From NCBI GenBank assembly GCA_001775475.1, contig MEWW01000017.1:1-43214 (forward strand): a stretch of DNA of 43,214 nucleotides. The letters are read 5' to 3'. The stretch is from Candidatus Adlerbacteria bacterium RIFCSPHIGHO2_12_FULL_53_18. Lineage in GTDB: Bacteria; Patescibacteriota; Minisyncoccia; Phycocordibacterales; SBAW01. Below are positions 21,569 to 28,161 of the stretch, in pieces. The position numbers and the translations under genes were made by a program. The stretch's first letter is position 1; every line of letters starts with the position of its first letter. Under the pieces are notes generated by a model, which ran no database searches, was not told where the DNA came from, and worked only from the letters and a program-made list of their open reading frames with translations.

Positions 21569-22294
21569 ATGAAATACGCACCTTATGTAGCTCTCGCCAG
21601 TGGGCTTTTTATTCTTTCTGCAGTTGGGCTTAGTGCAGCGACCGAAGTTATTCCCAACCTTAAGGCACTACCGGCAAGCGACATCAGGCTCGCACAAAGC
21701 GGTAGCTCGACGTTGCTGCGTTTTAGCACCACAGGGTGGAACGACGGCGTAGGGCCACTCGAGGTTTTCGCGGGAGAGATAGATAGAGAAAACGGCAAGC
21801 AAAACGTCTATCAGCGCATCTATAACACCGACGGTACGGTTTCTCGAGAGCCGTTGGTCGGCTCGTTTATCTGGCACGAGGCGCATAATCATTTCCACTT
21901 TGAGGATTACGCGACCTACACGCTGCAGCTTGCAGGTGCACCCGGCGCTTCAGACCGGTTTGGCCAAAAAACCACCTTCTGCATCATGGATACGACGAGG
22001 ATGAACACCAAACTCTCCGGAGCGCCAAAGCGCCCCGTGTATGACACGTGCGGAAGCGTGGTGCAGGGTATGTCAGTTGGTTGGGGCGACACCTACGGCT
22101 ACCAGCTTGCAGGGCAGGAGATTGATGTAACCGGCCTTGCAGACGGTGACTATAAGCTCATCATCGAACTTGATCCTAAAGACAAACTTGACGAGACAAA
22201 CGAAGGAGACAACGTAAGCATAATAGACATCCGCATTTCAAACGGCACGGTAAGCGTCATCGGCGGGGGAAGCCGCGGGCGCGGCAACCACTAG
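21569..22294 (+). CDS. Secreted lysyl-oxidase-like protein
   Basis: 241 residues. After a signal peptide (about 1-23) the protein follows the lysyl oxidase family pattern: WHEAHNHFHFEDY (102-114) with the copper-binding His cluster His106, His108 and His110, then FCIMDT, YDTCGSVVQGMSVGWGDTYGYQLAGQEIDVTGL and the terminal IIELDPKDKLDETNEGDN. Lysyl oxidases oxidatively deaminate lysine side chains, leading to cross-links in secreted proteins. Whether the Lys/Tyr cofactor pair is present cannot be settled by eye. Its last 4 nt overlap the convergent metalloprotease gene. Confidence 0.85.
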   Translation: MKYAPYVALASGLFILSAVGLSAATEVIPNLKALPASDIRLAQSGSSTLLRFSTTGWNDGVGPLEVFAGEIDRENGKQNVYQRIYNTDGTVSREPLVGSFIWHEAHNHFHFEDYATYTLQLAGAPGASDRFGQKTTFCIMDTTRMNTKLSGAPKRPVYDTCGSVVQGMSVGWGDTYGYQLAGQEIDVTGLADGDYKLIIELDPKDKLDETNEGDNVSIIDIRISNGTVSVIGGGSRGRGNH

Positions 22295-23109
22295 CGGCTG
22301 TTGCGGCTCTCGCGCTCTCTAGGCTCTGCCCAGAAGACGTGGGTAAAGACGCTATCGTTGCCGCCCAACTCAAGCTCAAAGAGTGACGCGCGGCCGTCTG
22401 ACGAGCGGCGGACTTCGCGCCCCCAGTGTGTGGGGTCGTCGCCAAGGTCGTCCTGATTTTTCCCCTTGTTTGAGCTTGTGCTCTGCACAAGGGTCGTTGT
22501 GGTGTCGAGGTGTGCGTAAATTTCCTCAAGCATTTCGTAGTCGTGAGCGTTGGGGTGCTGGTTAGGGTTAGGGTCGCTTGAATAATCCATACACGTGCCG
22601 AGCGGCGTATTGCTAAAGTTTTCGTCCTGATGGTCAAGGCCAAAGATATGTCCTATTTCCTGGCACATCACCAGCGCGCGCCAGGTCGGCTTGTTGTAGG
22701 TGCTCATGCCAAAGTACGTGTCGTTCATCTTAACGAGCCCCTTGGTGATGTGGTTGCTGGAGATCCAGATTTGTGCCACGCCAAGCCAGCCGGTACGGCC
22801 ATATTTTTTGGCGCATACCTCTGCTCGGCCAGTCTGTGCGGTGCAGCTGGTACCCGCTTTGCCGGCGACAACACTGGTGTCTAACACACTCGAGACGCTC
22901 CAGTCGGTTGAGGCGGTGCGCAGGTAGCTGTCCCACGCGCTTCCGACATTGTCGCCCAGCTGTAAGGTAAAGGGGTTGCTTGTGCGCGCCCAGTGGTAGG
23001 CACCGGAAACGTTGCCCCACACATGGTCTGCAGAAGCTACTGATGCAAGTAACGTCAGACCTAAAACACCCGCCGCTAATGCACCGAGAGCACGTTGTCT
23101 AGGAGTCAT
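22291..23109 (-). CDS. Secreted metalloprotease-like protein with QExxHxxGxxH site
   Basis: 272 residues: signal peptide (1-27), then a domain with VMCQEIGHIFGLDHQDE (147-163) and a GTCMDY Met-turn (171-176), the layout of metzincin-type zinc proteases. The first zinc ligand of HExxHxxGxxH is Gln150 instead of His, while Glu151, His154 and His160 remain. The flanking CQE-GH-FGLDHQDE phrase looks conserved in a family of secreted bacterial proteins, so the Gln may be a family trait; activity is uncertain. A Thr/Ser-rich linker and a polar tail follow. Confidence 0.75.
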   Translation of the reverse strand: MTPRQRALGALAAGVLGLTLLASVASADHVWGNVSGAYHWARTSNPFTLQLGDNVGSAWDSYLRTASTDWSVSSVLDTSVVAGKAGTSCTAQTGRAEVCAKKYGRTGWLGVAQIWISSNHITKGLVKMNDTYFGMSTYNKPTWRALVMCQEIGHIFGLDHQDENFSNTPLGTCMDYSSDPNPNQHPNAHDYEMLEEIYAHLDTTTTLVQSTSSNKGKNQDDLGDDPTHWGREVRRSSDGRASLFELELGGNDSVFTHVFWAEPRERESRNSR

Positions 23110-23279
23110 ACGGTAAAAGCCTTAAGGATAATTCGATTCTATACTAACACGTACTATGCTCCGCAGAAAAATTCTGTCAACAAGGCATTTGACACGGCTT
23201 TGTAGCAGGAACATAGTGTATTTTAGATGAATCTGTGCTCTCCATGGGGAGAGCCAGCACCGGCAAGGAGGTTAAGGGG

Positions 23280-23849
23280 ATGTTTACAATGCGCACGTTG
23301 CTTGCGGTAGCCTTTGTCTTTGGCGGTGTCTCTTTTGGCAAAGCCGAAGAGCCAGAAGCGGGCCTCGGCACGCTCTGTATGGCCGACTTCCTGTACAAGG
23401 AGGTCAACTACCGAGAGAGTCAAGAGGGTTATCTGAGGCTGCTCGCAGTGCAGGAGATCAACAGTATTGCAGGCGTCACCGTCTGCGACAACTACCTCTA
23501 CAAGTACCTCAAGATTCGGCCAGTTGGTCTCATCAGCGTGCATGGGGCTGTGCACGAGCTATGGCAACTGCGCATAACCTTTCTGCTTTCTACGACGCTC
23601 ATCTATGTGCAGCACCATCCGAGTCAAATTTTCTATCTCTACGGTGCAATCGCTGCGGAAGGGCCGCTGATACCGATACCGGTCCCGCGGCCGGACCTGT
23701 CAGAGCGTGTACAAGCCCCCGACACAAACGAACCCGCTCCCGAGCCGAGGCCTCCAATCGACGACGAACTGCCGGAGCCCGACCCCTGGCTCCCGCCCGA
23801 TGAGTTTGACGTGCTCTCGCCTGAATACCTGCACGAAATTCGGTTCTGA
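23280..23849 (+). CDS. Secreted two-Cys protein with Pro/Glu/Asp-rich tail
   Basis: 189 residues; AGGAGG lies 8 nt before the ATG. Signal peptide about 1-21. A domain of about 95 residues contains two cysteines about 36 residues apart (TLCMADFL ... GVTVCDNYLYKYLK), the same spacing as in the two small secreted proteins at 20311 and 23960, although the rest is barely similar. From about 125 the chain becomes Pro/Glu/Asp-rich (PIPIPVPRPDL ... PEPDPWLPPDEFD), suggesting an extended, exposed tail. Function unknown. Confidence 0.6.
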   Translation: MFTMRTLLAVAFVFGGVSFGKAEEPEAGLGTLCMADFLYKEVNYRESQEGYLRLLAVQEINSIAGVTVCDNYLYKYLKIRPVGLISVHGAVHELWQLRITFLLSTTLIYVQHHPSQIFYLYGAIAAEGPLIPIPVPRPDLSERVQAPDTNEPAPEPRPPIDDELPEPDPWLPPDEFDVLSPEYLHEIRF

Positions 23850-23870
23850 GCCGCCTGATGCCCACTTTCG

Positions 23871-23901
23871 GCCCCGCAAACCATCGCGGGGCTGTTTTTT
23901 A
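23871..23901 (+). terminator. Rho-independent terminator
   Basis: GCCCCGC (23871-23877) pairs with GCGGGGC (23886-23892); tail TGTTTTTTAT. It ends the plus-strand gene at 23280-23849. Confidence 0.85.
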
Positions 23902-23941
23902 TAAAAACAAAAGCGCCGCCCAAAGAAATGCCTGGGCGGCG
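23901..23941 (-). terminator. Rho-independent terminator (minus strand)
   Basis: CGCCGCCCA (23914-23922) pairs with TGGGCGGCG (23933-23941); the minus-strand tail is CTTTTGTTTTTA. It stands back to back with the preceding terminator and ends the gene at 23960-24316. Confidence 0.8.
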
Positions 23942-23959
23942 GGCAATGTTGGCCGAAAC

Positions 23960-24316
23960 TCACGGGAGACGGAACCACGTCCAGGTGAACCATTTCATTC
24001 CGGTCCTTGCCTCGATGTAGCTCAGACGTCTGACAGGCAGGCGTCTCTCGTTGATAGTGCTGTTGTCCGCCCGGTGATAGACCATGTCGGACATCTTGCG
24101 CCACTCGCAGCTTCCGAGCAGGAAGTCATACCATGTACGCGTAGTGAAGAATGCCAGAAAATTATCGGCGTCCACGACGTAGCGGACGGCGATATCCATG
24201 TCCATACGTGAGCGGCAAAAGACCCGCTCCTCCGGCACCATCCCGGTCTGCTCTTCGTGAGGAGCCGCGGTGAAAGTGACAAGCCCCACCACAGCGACTT
24301 TAACAAGGTGCAGCAT
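23960..24316 (-). CDS. Small secreted two-Cys protein (intact member of a pair)
   Basis: 118 residues; GGAGG lies 5-7 nt before the ATG. A short hydrophobic N-terminus (about 1-18) acts as signal peptide. The mature part starts EERVFCRSRMDMDIAVRY and has its second Cys in LGSCEWRKMSDMVY, then a basic, Trp-rich C-terminus (KWFTWTWFRLP). It is homologous over its full length to the interrupted gene at 20311-20658. Function unknown; small secreted disulfide proteins may act outside the cell. Confidence 0.65.
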   Translation of the reverse strand: MLHLVKVAVVGLVTFTAAPHEEQTGMVPEERVFCRSRMDMDIAVRYVVDADNFLAFFTTRTWYDFLLGSCEWRKMSDMVYHRADNSTINERRLPVRRLSYIEARTGMKWFTWTWFRLP

Positions 24317-24440
24317 CGCACTCCTCCTGCGACGTTAGGCCCCTAACCCTATGCCTACTATGCCAGCGGGATACAAGATGTCAATAAAAGGAATGGGGCT
24401 GTTTTATAATTTTATAATTTCAACAATAGTAATACACAGA

Positions 24441-24456
24441 TTTCGCACGTGCGAAA
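24441..24456. promoter_or_regulatory. 16-bp perfect palindrome, operator-like
   Basis: TTTCGCACGTGCGAAA is perfectly symmetric. It lies 125 bp upstream of the minus-strand gene starting at 24316, in AT-rich sequence without genes. The regulator is unknown. Confidence 0.4.
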
Positions 24457-24473
24457 AAAGTGAATAAACGCGC

Positions 24474-24511
24474 ATACACCACTCTTAAGCTATAGCGTAA
24501 GAGTGGTGTAT
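24474..24511. repeat. Palindrome with AAGCTATAGC centre, copy 1
   Basis: Perfect 14-bp arms ATACACCACTCTTA / TAAGAGTGGTGTAT enclose AGCTATAGCG. The centre TTAAGCTATAGC is shared with the palindrome at 43153-43194, whose arms have another sequence. No T-run follows on either strand. Confidence 0.55.
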
Positions 24512-24521
24512 AGAGGTAGAG

Positions 24522-24572
24522 CCTAAAAAATAAAAAAACGCGCCGCCAAGACTAGGAGGTCAGGGTGGCGCG
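24522..24572 (-). terminator. Rho-independent terminator (minus strand)
   Basis: A CGCGCC / GGCGCG hairpin with further internal pairing; the minus-strand tail is a run of T (complement of TAAAAAAA at 24531). It ends the gene at 24600-25253. Confidence 0.7.
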
Positions 24573-24599
24573 GAAGCGTACGAAGAGAGGGGAGCCGGA

Positions 24600-25253
24600 T
24601 CAAGTCGGGCTTCTGGTTCGGTGGTAGTGGGTGACGCTCCCTGGCGGGAAGAGATCTTCCGGCGGATACAATATGTTCTGCAACTTCTTCTTATTCTTTT
24701 GGATTGAGAAGGGATAGTAGAAGAAAGCGCCGGCCAGACCGAGCATAAACATAAGGAAGCCGGTGAAGTAGGTGGCCACCAAGCCATCGAGCGGGGTGTA
24801 GAAGTGTTGCCAGCCGCCCGCCCACATGAGTATCGCCAACGCCACCATGAGAAACAGCAGCCCAAAAATGACCGAGATATGGTTCTTCTCCTCGGAGATC
24901 TCCAAGTAGCTCATGTTTTCGAGCTGCTTTTCGGCCAGCTTACGGAGCTCCTCGTCGCCGACAATGTCGTGGCCGGCGGGGTAGGCAAGCCACCGCGCTT
25001 TCGATTCTTTGTGTTTGACGACTACAAGATGGCGCATGCCGAACATGAACGGATAGACACGAGCAGTGGTACCGCCCTTGTGCATGATTTCCATTTCGAC
25101 GACGTTCTGCACTACTTTGGGCAGGCGCAGCAGGTCGGTTGCAAAGCCGATCGGTTTTGGCTCGCGTTGAAAGATGATAGGCGTGAGGTCGGCAACTGCC
25201 GCATTGAGAACACGCGTTCTCGAATATCCGGTTAACAGATGGTCTTCCGACAT
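24600..25253 (-). CDS. Two-helix membrane protein, unknown
   Basis: 217 residues; GGGAG lies 6 nt before the ATG. A soluble N-terminal domain (about 1-125) contains KPIGFATDLLRLPKVVQNVVEMEIMHKGG and RHLVVVKHKESKARWLAYPAGHDI. Two hydrophobic helices follow (about 128-147 and 158-182), then a tail with KKKLQNILYPPEDLFPPG. No domain recognised. A promoter with a 40-bp palindromic site (25323-25362) lies upstream; a near-identical site precedes the glycosyltransferase operon, suggesting shared control. Confidence 0.6.
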   Translation of the reverse strand: MSEDHLLTGYSRTRVLNAAVADLTPIIFQREPKPIGFATDLLRLPKVVQNVVEMEIMHKGGTTARVYPFMFGMRHLVVVKHKESKARWLAYPAGHDIVGDEELRKLAEKQLENMSYLEISEEKNHISVIFGLLFLMVALAILMWAGGWQHFYTPLDGLVATYFTGFLMFMLGLAGAFFYYPFSIQKNKKKLQNILYPPEDLFPPGSVTHYHRTRSPT

Positions 25254-25322
25254 CGAACACTCCCGTGGTTGTGTTGAAGATCGTTCATGTTTACATAGCT
25301 AAAATTCCGGCACAAAGTCAAA

Positions 25323-25362
25323 TTTGATATTGACGCTCTTCATGAAGAAATCTCGAATATTT
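25323..25362. promoter_or_regulatory. 40-bp palindromic regulatory site, copy 1
   Basis: It contains the symmetric centre TCTTCATGAAGA with ATATT-like half-sites outside, and is identical at 38 of 40 positions to 27842-27881. On the minus strand it is followed at once by TTGACT, an 18-nt spacer and TATGTA, a plausible -35/-10 pair for the gene starting at 25253. This position just upstream of a -35 box fits an activator site. Confidence 0.55.
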
Positions 25363-25365
25363 GTA

Positions 25366-25401
25366 GAAAAATAAAAGGGCGGGGTCGAAGACCCCGCCCT
25401 T
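25366..25401 (-). terminator. Rho-independent terminator of the polysaccharide operon
   Basis: A perfect 12-bp stem AAGGGCGGGGTC / GACCCCGCCCTT around GAA; the minus-strand tail is TTTTATTTTT. Confidence 0.9.
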
Positions 25402-25425
25402 GACACCTAGTCGGTGCCGCCTTCT

Positions 25426-25689
25426 TCAGCCGCAGCTTGCAGCCGGCTGGCCGCTCGCGTCGACGCGCTTCTCGCACTCCTTCTTGGTGATGCAGATTTC
25501 CTGCACTACGCCGCCGATCTCGGCCTGCACGACATTGCCGTCGCATGGACTGCTGTTCGTCGCGTAGCTCCAGAGGCATCCGCACCCAATGATTGCTGCC
25601 GCAATGGGCAGCCGCAGCGCTCCGTGGGCCAAAGCACCCACGGGGTCGCAGACAAGTCCCGCGTTAAATGACAATGTACTTCTCCTCAT
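25426..25689 (-). CDS. Small probable lipoprotein
   Basis: 87 residues from ATG 25689. A TTG five codons later has AGGAG at a better distance and may be the true start. A hydrophobic stretch ending LPIAAAIIGC looks like a lipobox, with Cys as the possible acylation site. The mature part carries three more Cys (SSPCDGN, QEICITKKECEKR) and a final one near the end. It is the last gene of the glycosyltransferase-deacetylase operon, 34 nt after the deacetylase. Function unknown; it may anchor or modulate the polysaccharide machinery. Confidence 0.5.
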   Translation of the reverse strand: MRRSTLSFNAGLVCDPVGALAHGALRLPIAAAIIGCGCLWSYATNSSPCDGNVVQAEIGGVVQEICITKKECEKRVDASGQPAASCG

Positions 25690-25723
25690 GTTGTGCGCTT
25701 ATGCGCAGGTGGAAGTTCAGGCG

Positions 25724-26575
25724 TCAGTTCTGTGCCGACAGGCTCGGGATCGCCCGCAGGGCGTCCTTCACCGTTACGGCTTCGACTGCTCCCTCGAGGA
25801 CCTTGCCCAACGTACAGCGGGCAATTTGCTCGAAGTTGTCGGTCGACACTTCATACTTGTTTTCGTCGCTCTGGCCCGGTTCCGGCACGATATCGTGGAA
25901 GCCGAGCACGAGCCAAGAGCGCTCTTTTGCTGCACGGCCGACGGCCGCACAGACGTCTTTGACCGCCGTGTCGCGGGTGACGATGAGGCGGTTCACCTGA
26001 TAGTGGTCGATGCCGGTAAGTGGGTTTTGCCCCTCGCCGGCGTCGCTTTCTCCCCAGGCGCCGACCTGATTGTCGTAGAGATTTTTCACCGTCTCGAGCA
26101 CCGCGTCGTTGTAGTCGCCGGACGGCGAAGCAAACGACGTGGGATAGAAGCCGAGGTTGCGATACATCACCGCCGCCGGATAGCCCAGCTCTTCACGCAG
26201 CTGATGCTCGTCGACAGACGTCAGCATCGGGTGCGAGTGAGAATGAGAGCCCACCTCCCAGTGCATGTCGGTCCAACTCCGAACCTGCTCCCAACTCATC
26301 GTCGCCCCTCTCTCGCCGACTCCGGTTGGGGTGTCGGCAATCCCATCGGTGTTGATGAAGAGCGTACCCGGCAGTCCGTACTTCCGCACGATAGCGCGGC
26401 CGTACTCGTACTGGCTGAGAAGCCCGTCGTCAAACGTGATCGAGACCTTGCCCGTGGGGGTTGGCCGAGGCGCCGGTGTAGGCACCTGCGGTTGTGCCGC
26501 GAGTGCAACGGTAGCAAACACCGCTGCGAAGCACGTATGTGCAAAGCAAGCGGTAATGAGGCGTAGAATCCGCAT
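25724..26575 (-). CDS. Secreted polysaccharide deacetylase (NodB domain)
   Basis: 283 residues; GAGGAG lies about 8 nt before the ATG. Signal peptide about 1-27, then a Pro-rich spacer and a NodB/carbohydrate esterase 4 domain. Motif 1 is TFDDG (47-51), with the catalytic and metal-binding Asp; motif 2 is HSHSH (111-115), giving the His-x3-His metal site; motif 3 is SPSGDYND; a late LGFHDI supplies the second catalytic His. It would remove N-acetyl groups from a secreted GlcNAc polymer, as PgaB/IcaB-type enzymes do. It lies 38 nt after the family 2 glycosyltransferase. Confidence 0.9.
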   Translation of the reverse strand: MRILRLITACFAHTCFAAVFATVALAAQPQVPTPAPRPTPTGKVSITFDDGLLSQYEYGRAIVRKYGLPGTLFINTDGIADTPTGVGERGATMSWEQVRSWTDMHWEVGSHSHSHPMLTSVDEHQLREELGYPAAVMYRNLGFYPTSFASPSGDYNDAVLETVKNLYDNQVGAWGESDAGEGQNPLTGIDHYQVNRLIVTRDTAVKDVCAAVGRAAKERSWLVLGFHDIVPEPGQSDENKYEVSTDNFEQIARCTLGKVLEGAVEAVTVKDALRAIPSLSAQN

Positions 26576-26613
26576 GAGTAAGTTCTCCTCTCTTGTGCGG
26601 GTTGGTAGGGAAG

Positions 26614-27726
26614 TCAGTGACCTTTATCCCACGAGTGGAGCTTGTCCCGAAGGATCCACTCCTTCCAGATGGAATACAGGTATACGCCGAAGCTTACATA
26701 CTGCGTCACTAGAGTGGCGGGCAAGCTTGCCAGGGCCGTCGAGAACATGCCAAGCCGATATGCCCGCCACAGCGCCGGCACTCCCATGGTGATCATCTGG
26801 AGTGCCATCATCCATCCAATCGCCGAGACAACCCCGTAGCCTGCCCACAAGAGCATCACAGGCAGCATCATGGGGCCGATCAGAAACCACACGACATACA
26901 CGTAGATGAGCAGCTGGAGACGCCAGCTGCCGAACTTGTAGAACTTACGCACGGCGATGTTCTGCAGGAATCCGCGATACCACCGCGAAAGCTGCTTCAC
27001 ATAGATGCCGAAGGTCGGTGGGTCTACCGGGTAGCACTTGGCTTCAGGGGCAAAATACACGTGATACCCCTTGCCGGTTGCTTCCCAGGTTAAGTCCAGG
27101 TCCTCCGCCATTGTCCGTTCGTTGAAGTGGCCGAACTCCTCGAGCGTTTCCTTGGTACGGAAAACGCTGAAGCAGCCGGAGGCGACAAGCACCATCCGGT
27201 TGTGGTTCTGCGCCGGCTTGATAATCGTGAGGCCGTAGAGATATTCGATAAACCGGCCGCGTTCCCACAGTGTTTGTATCTTCTGCGGGACAACAAAGCC
27301 CGAGACAATGAGCGTTTTCGGATCGTTGAAGTAGCGGATGGTCTTCTCGACTGCATCGGGCGCCACAATCGTGTCTGCATCCACCGTGACGAACAAGTCC
27401 GTCTTGACGAATGCTAGAGCAAGATTTTGCGCCTGCGCCTTGGTGCCGCGGTTCTTCGGCGTGCGATACACCGCGGCGCCGAGCGACCGGGCGATGTCGC
27501 CCGTGCGGTCGGTAGAGCAGTCGTCGACGACGATGATTTCGTCGAGACGGTAGGTCTGCGCCTGGAGGCTTCTGATCGTTGAAGCGATCGAAACTTCTTC
27601 GTTGTAGGCCGGGATTATTGCTGTAATAGACAATCGCCCGCTACTCGGGCGATTGAAGGCCACTTCTTTCGGTGATAGCCCGAGGAACCAGCGCCCCCCG
27701 TCTATCAGGTGTTCTCTCAGCGCCAT
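26614..27726 (-). CDS. Family 2 glycosyltransferase, poly-N-acetylglucosamine synthase-like
   Basis: 370 residues from ATG 27726, which has AGAAAGG upstream; a TTG at 27783 would add 19 residues and is less likely. The GT2 catalytic domain shows AIIPAYNEEVSIASTI, VVDDCSTDRTG, VTVDADT, a late EDLDLTW and QLSRWYRG (QxxRW, the processive-synthase motif). C-terminal helices (about 270-350) form the membrane channel. This layout matches PgaC/IcaA-type synthases that polymerise and export beta-1,6-GlcNAc, though hyaluronan- or chitin-type synthases look similar. Together with the adjacent deacetylase it suggests a partly deacetylated exopolysaccharide. Confidence 0.88.
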   Translation of the reverse strand: MALREHLIDGGRWFLGLSPKEVAFNRPSSGRLSITAIIPAYNEEVSIASTIRSLQAQTYRLDEIIVVDDCSTDRTGDIARSLGAAVYRTPKNRGTKAQAQNLALAFVKTDLFVTVDADTIVAPDAVEKTIRYFNDPKTLIVSGFVVPQKIQTLWERGRFIEYLYGLTIIKPAQNHNRMVLVASGCFSVFRTKETLEEFGHFNERTMAEDLDLTWEATGKGYHVYFAPEAKCYPVDPPTFGIYVKQLSRWYRGFLQNIAVRKFYKFGSWRLQLLIYVYVVWFLIGPMMLPVMLLWAGYGVVSAIGWMMALQMITMGVPALWRAYRLGMFSTALASLPATLVTQYVSFGVYLYSIWKEWILRDKLHSWDKGH

Positions 27727-27841
27727 CTCTTTGGCCTTTCTTGCGGTTGGATTGACAAAAAGGAGAATAATTACAATGTCCAAGTCTCTCGCAATTTTAA
27801 CCTATAAAACATGTTTTGTAAATGAAGCTGATTTTGCCTAT

Positions 27842-27881
27842 TTTAATATTGACGCTCTTCATGAAGAAATCCCGAATATTT
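27842..27881. promoter_or_regulatory. 40-bp palindromic regulatory site, copy 2
   Basis: Same site as 25323-25362 (2 differences in 40). It lies 116 bp upstream of the glycosyltransferase start, in AT-rich DNA, and directly abuts the 11-bp phased repeats that begin at 27881. The centre is TCTTCATGAAGA, with AATATT half-sites at the ends. Confidence 0.55.
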
Positions 27882-27945
27882 TGTGCACATTTTGTCCACG
27901 CGTTACCCACGGGTTGTACACAGCTTACCAACAGGTTTACCCACA
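27881..27945 (+). repeat. Six 9-mers phased at 11-12 bp (DnaA-box-like or operator array)
   Basis: All in one orientation: TTGTGCACA (27881), TTGTCCACG (27892), TTACCCACG (27903), TTGTACACA (27914), TTACCAACA (27925), TTACCCACA (27937). Spacings are 11, 11, 11, 11 and 12 bp. Three copies differ at one position from the DnaA-box consensus TTATNCACA and three at two. A -10-like box (27951) follows directly. Either a DnaA oligomerisation array at an origin, or tandem sites for a direct-repeat-binding activator of the downstream promoter. Confidence 0.6.
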
Positions 27946-27950
27946 AAAGG

Positions 27951-27959
27951 TGCTAAAGT
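27951..27959 (+). promoter_or_regulatory. Extended -10 promoter of the predicted small RNA
   Basis: TGCTAAAGT, identical to the uvrB box, lies 5 bp after the last phased repeat. The predicted transcription start is near 27966; no start codon is there. Confidence 0.5.
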
Positions 27960-27965
27960 GGAAAT

Positions 27966-28161
27966 AAGGAAACCAGCGCGTGTGCTAGCGTTCACAGACG
28001 TGTTTTGTATTTCGAACGAAATATAAGGCGCGGGTTCTGCTCGTTCGTACATATTACTCATGGTGCAACCGAGACTCTTTAATGCATCGCGCGCGGGACT
28101 CTCAACGAGAGCTGCTTTTGCTTCTTGCCTAAAAAGCGAGTAACAAGAGCAGCTCTTTTTG
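27966..28161 (+). ncRNA. Predicted small RNA or leader between a promoter and a terminator
   Basis: About 196 nt run from the TGCTAAAGT promoter to a rho-independent terminator. The segment contains a TATTTCGAACGAAATA hairpin (about 28008-28024) and a CTCTC/GAGAG hairpin (28099-28111) that shares bases with the terminator's left arm, so the two exclude each other as in an attenuator. It matches no RNA family I know (not tmRNA, SRP RNA, RNase P or an obvious riboswitch). A 27-codon reading frame (MVQPRLFNASRAG ...) ends inside the terminator and has no ribosome-binding site. Confidence 0.45.
28108..28161 (+). terminator. Rho-independent terminator upstream of the TasA-like operon
   Basis: AGAGCTGCT (28108-28116) pairs with AGCAGCTCT (28148-28156), with more pairing inside (TTGC..GCGA, TTG..CAA); tail TTTTT. 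The region from here to the ATG at 28310 holds no gene; it may be the leader of the TasA-like operon. Confidence 0.7.

Noticed and set aside
27727-27783. A 19-residue N-terminal extension of the glycosyltransferase from TTG 27783.
   Set aside because: ATG 27726 has an AGAAAGG site at a good distance; the extension has none.
27777-27967. A 63-codon plus-strand reading frame with AAGGAG upstream of its ATG (MSKSLAILTYK ...).
   Set aside because: It runs through the 40-bp palindromic site and the phased repeats. The two differences between palindrome copies would change amino acids (Asn/Asp, Pro/Ser) rather than being silent, and there is no domain. It looks like regulatory DNA that happens to be open.
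28055-28145. A 27-codon frame (MVQPRLFNASRAG ...) as a leader peptide.
   Set aside because: No Shine-Dalgarno, no run of regulatory codons, and no promoter spacing for a leaderless start. Kept only as a note inside the ncRNA entry.
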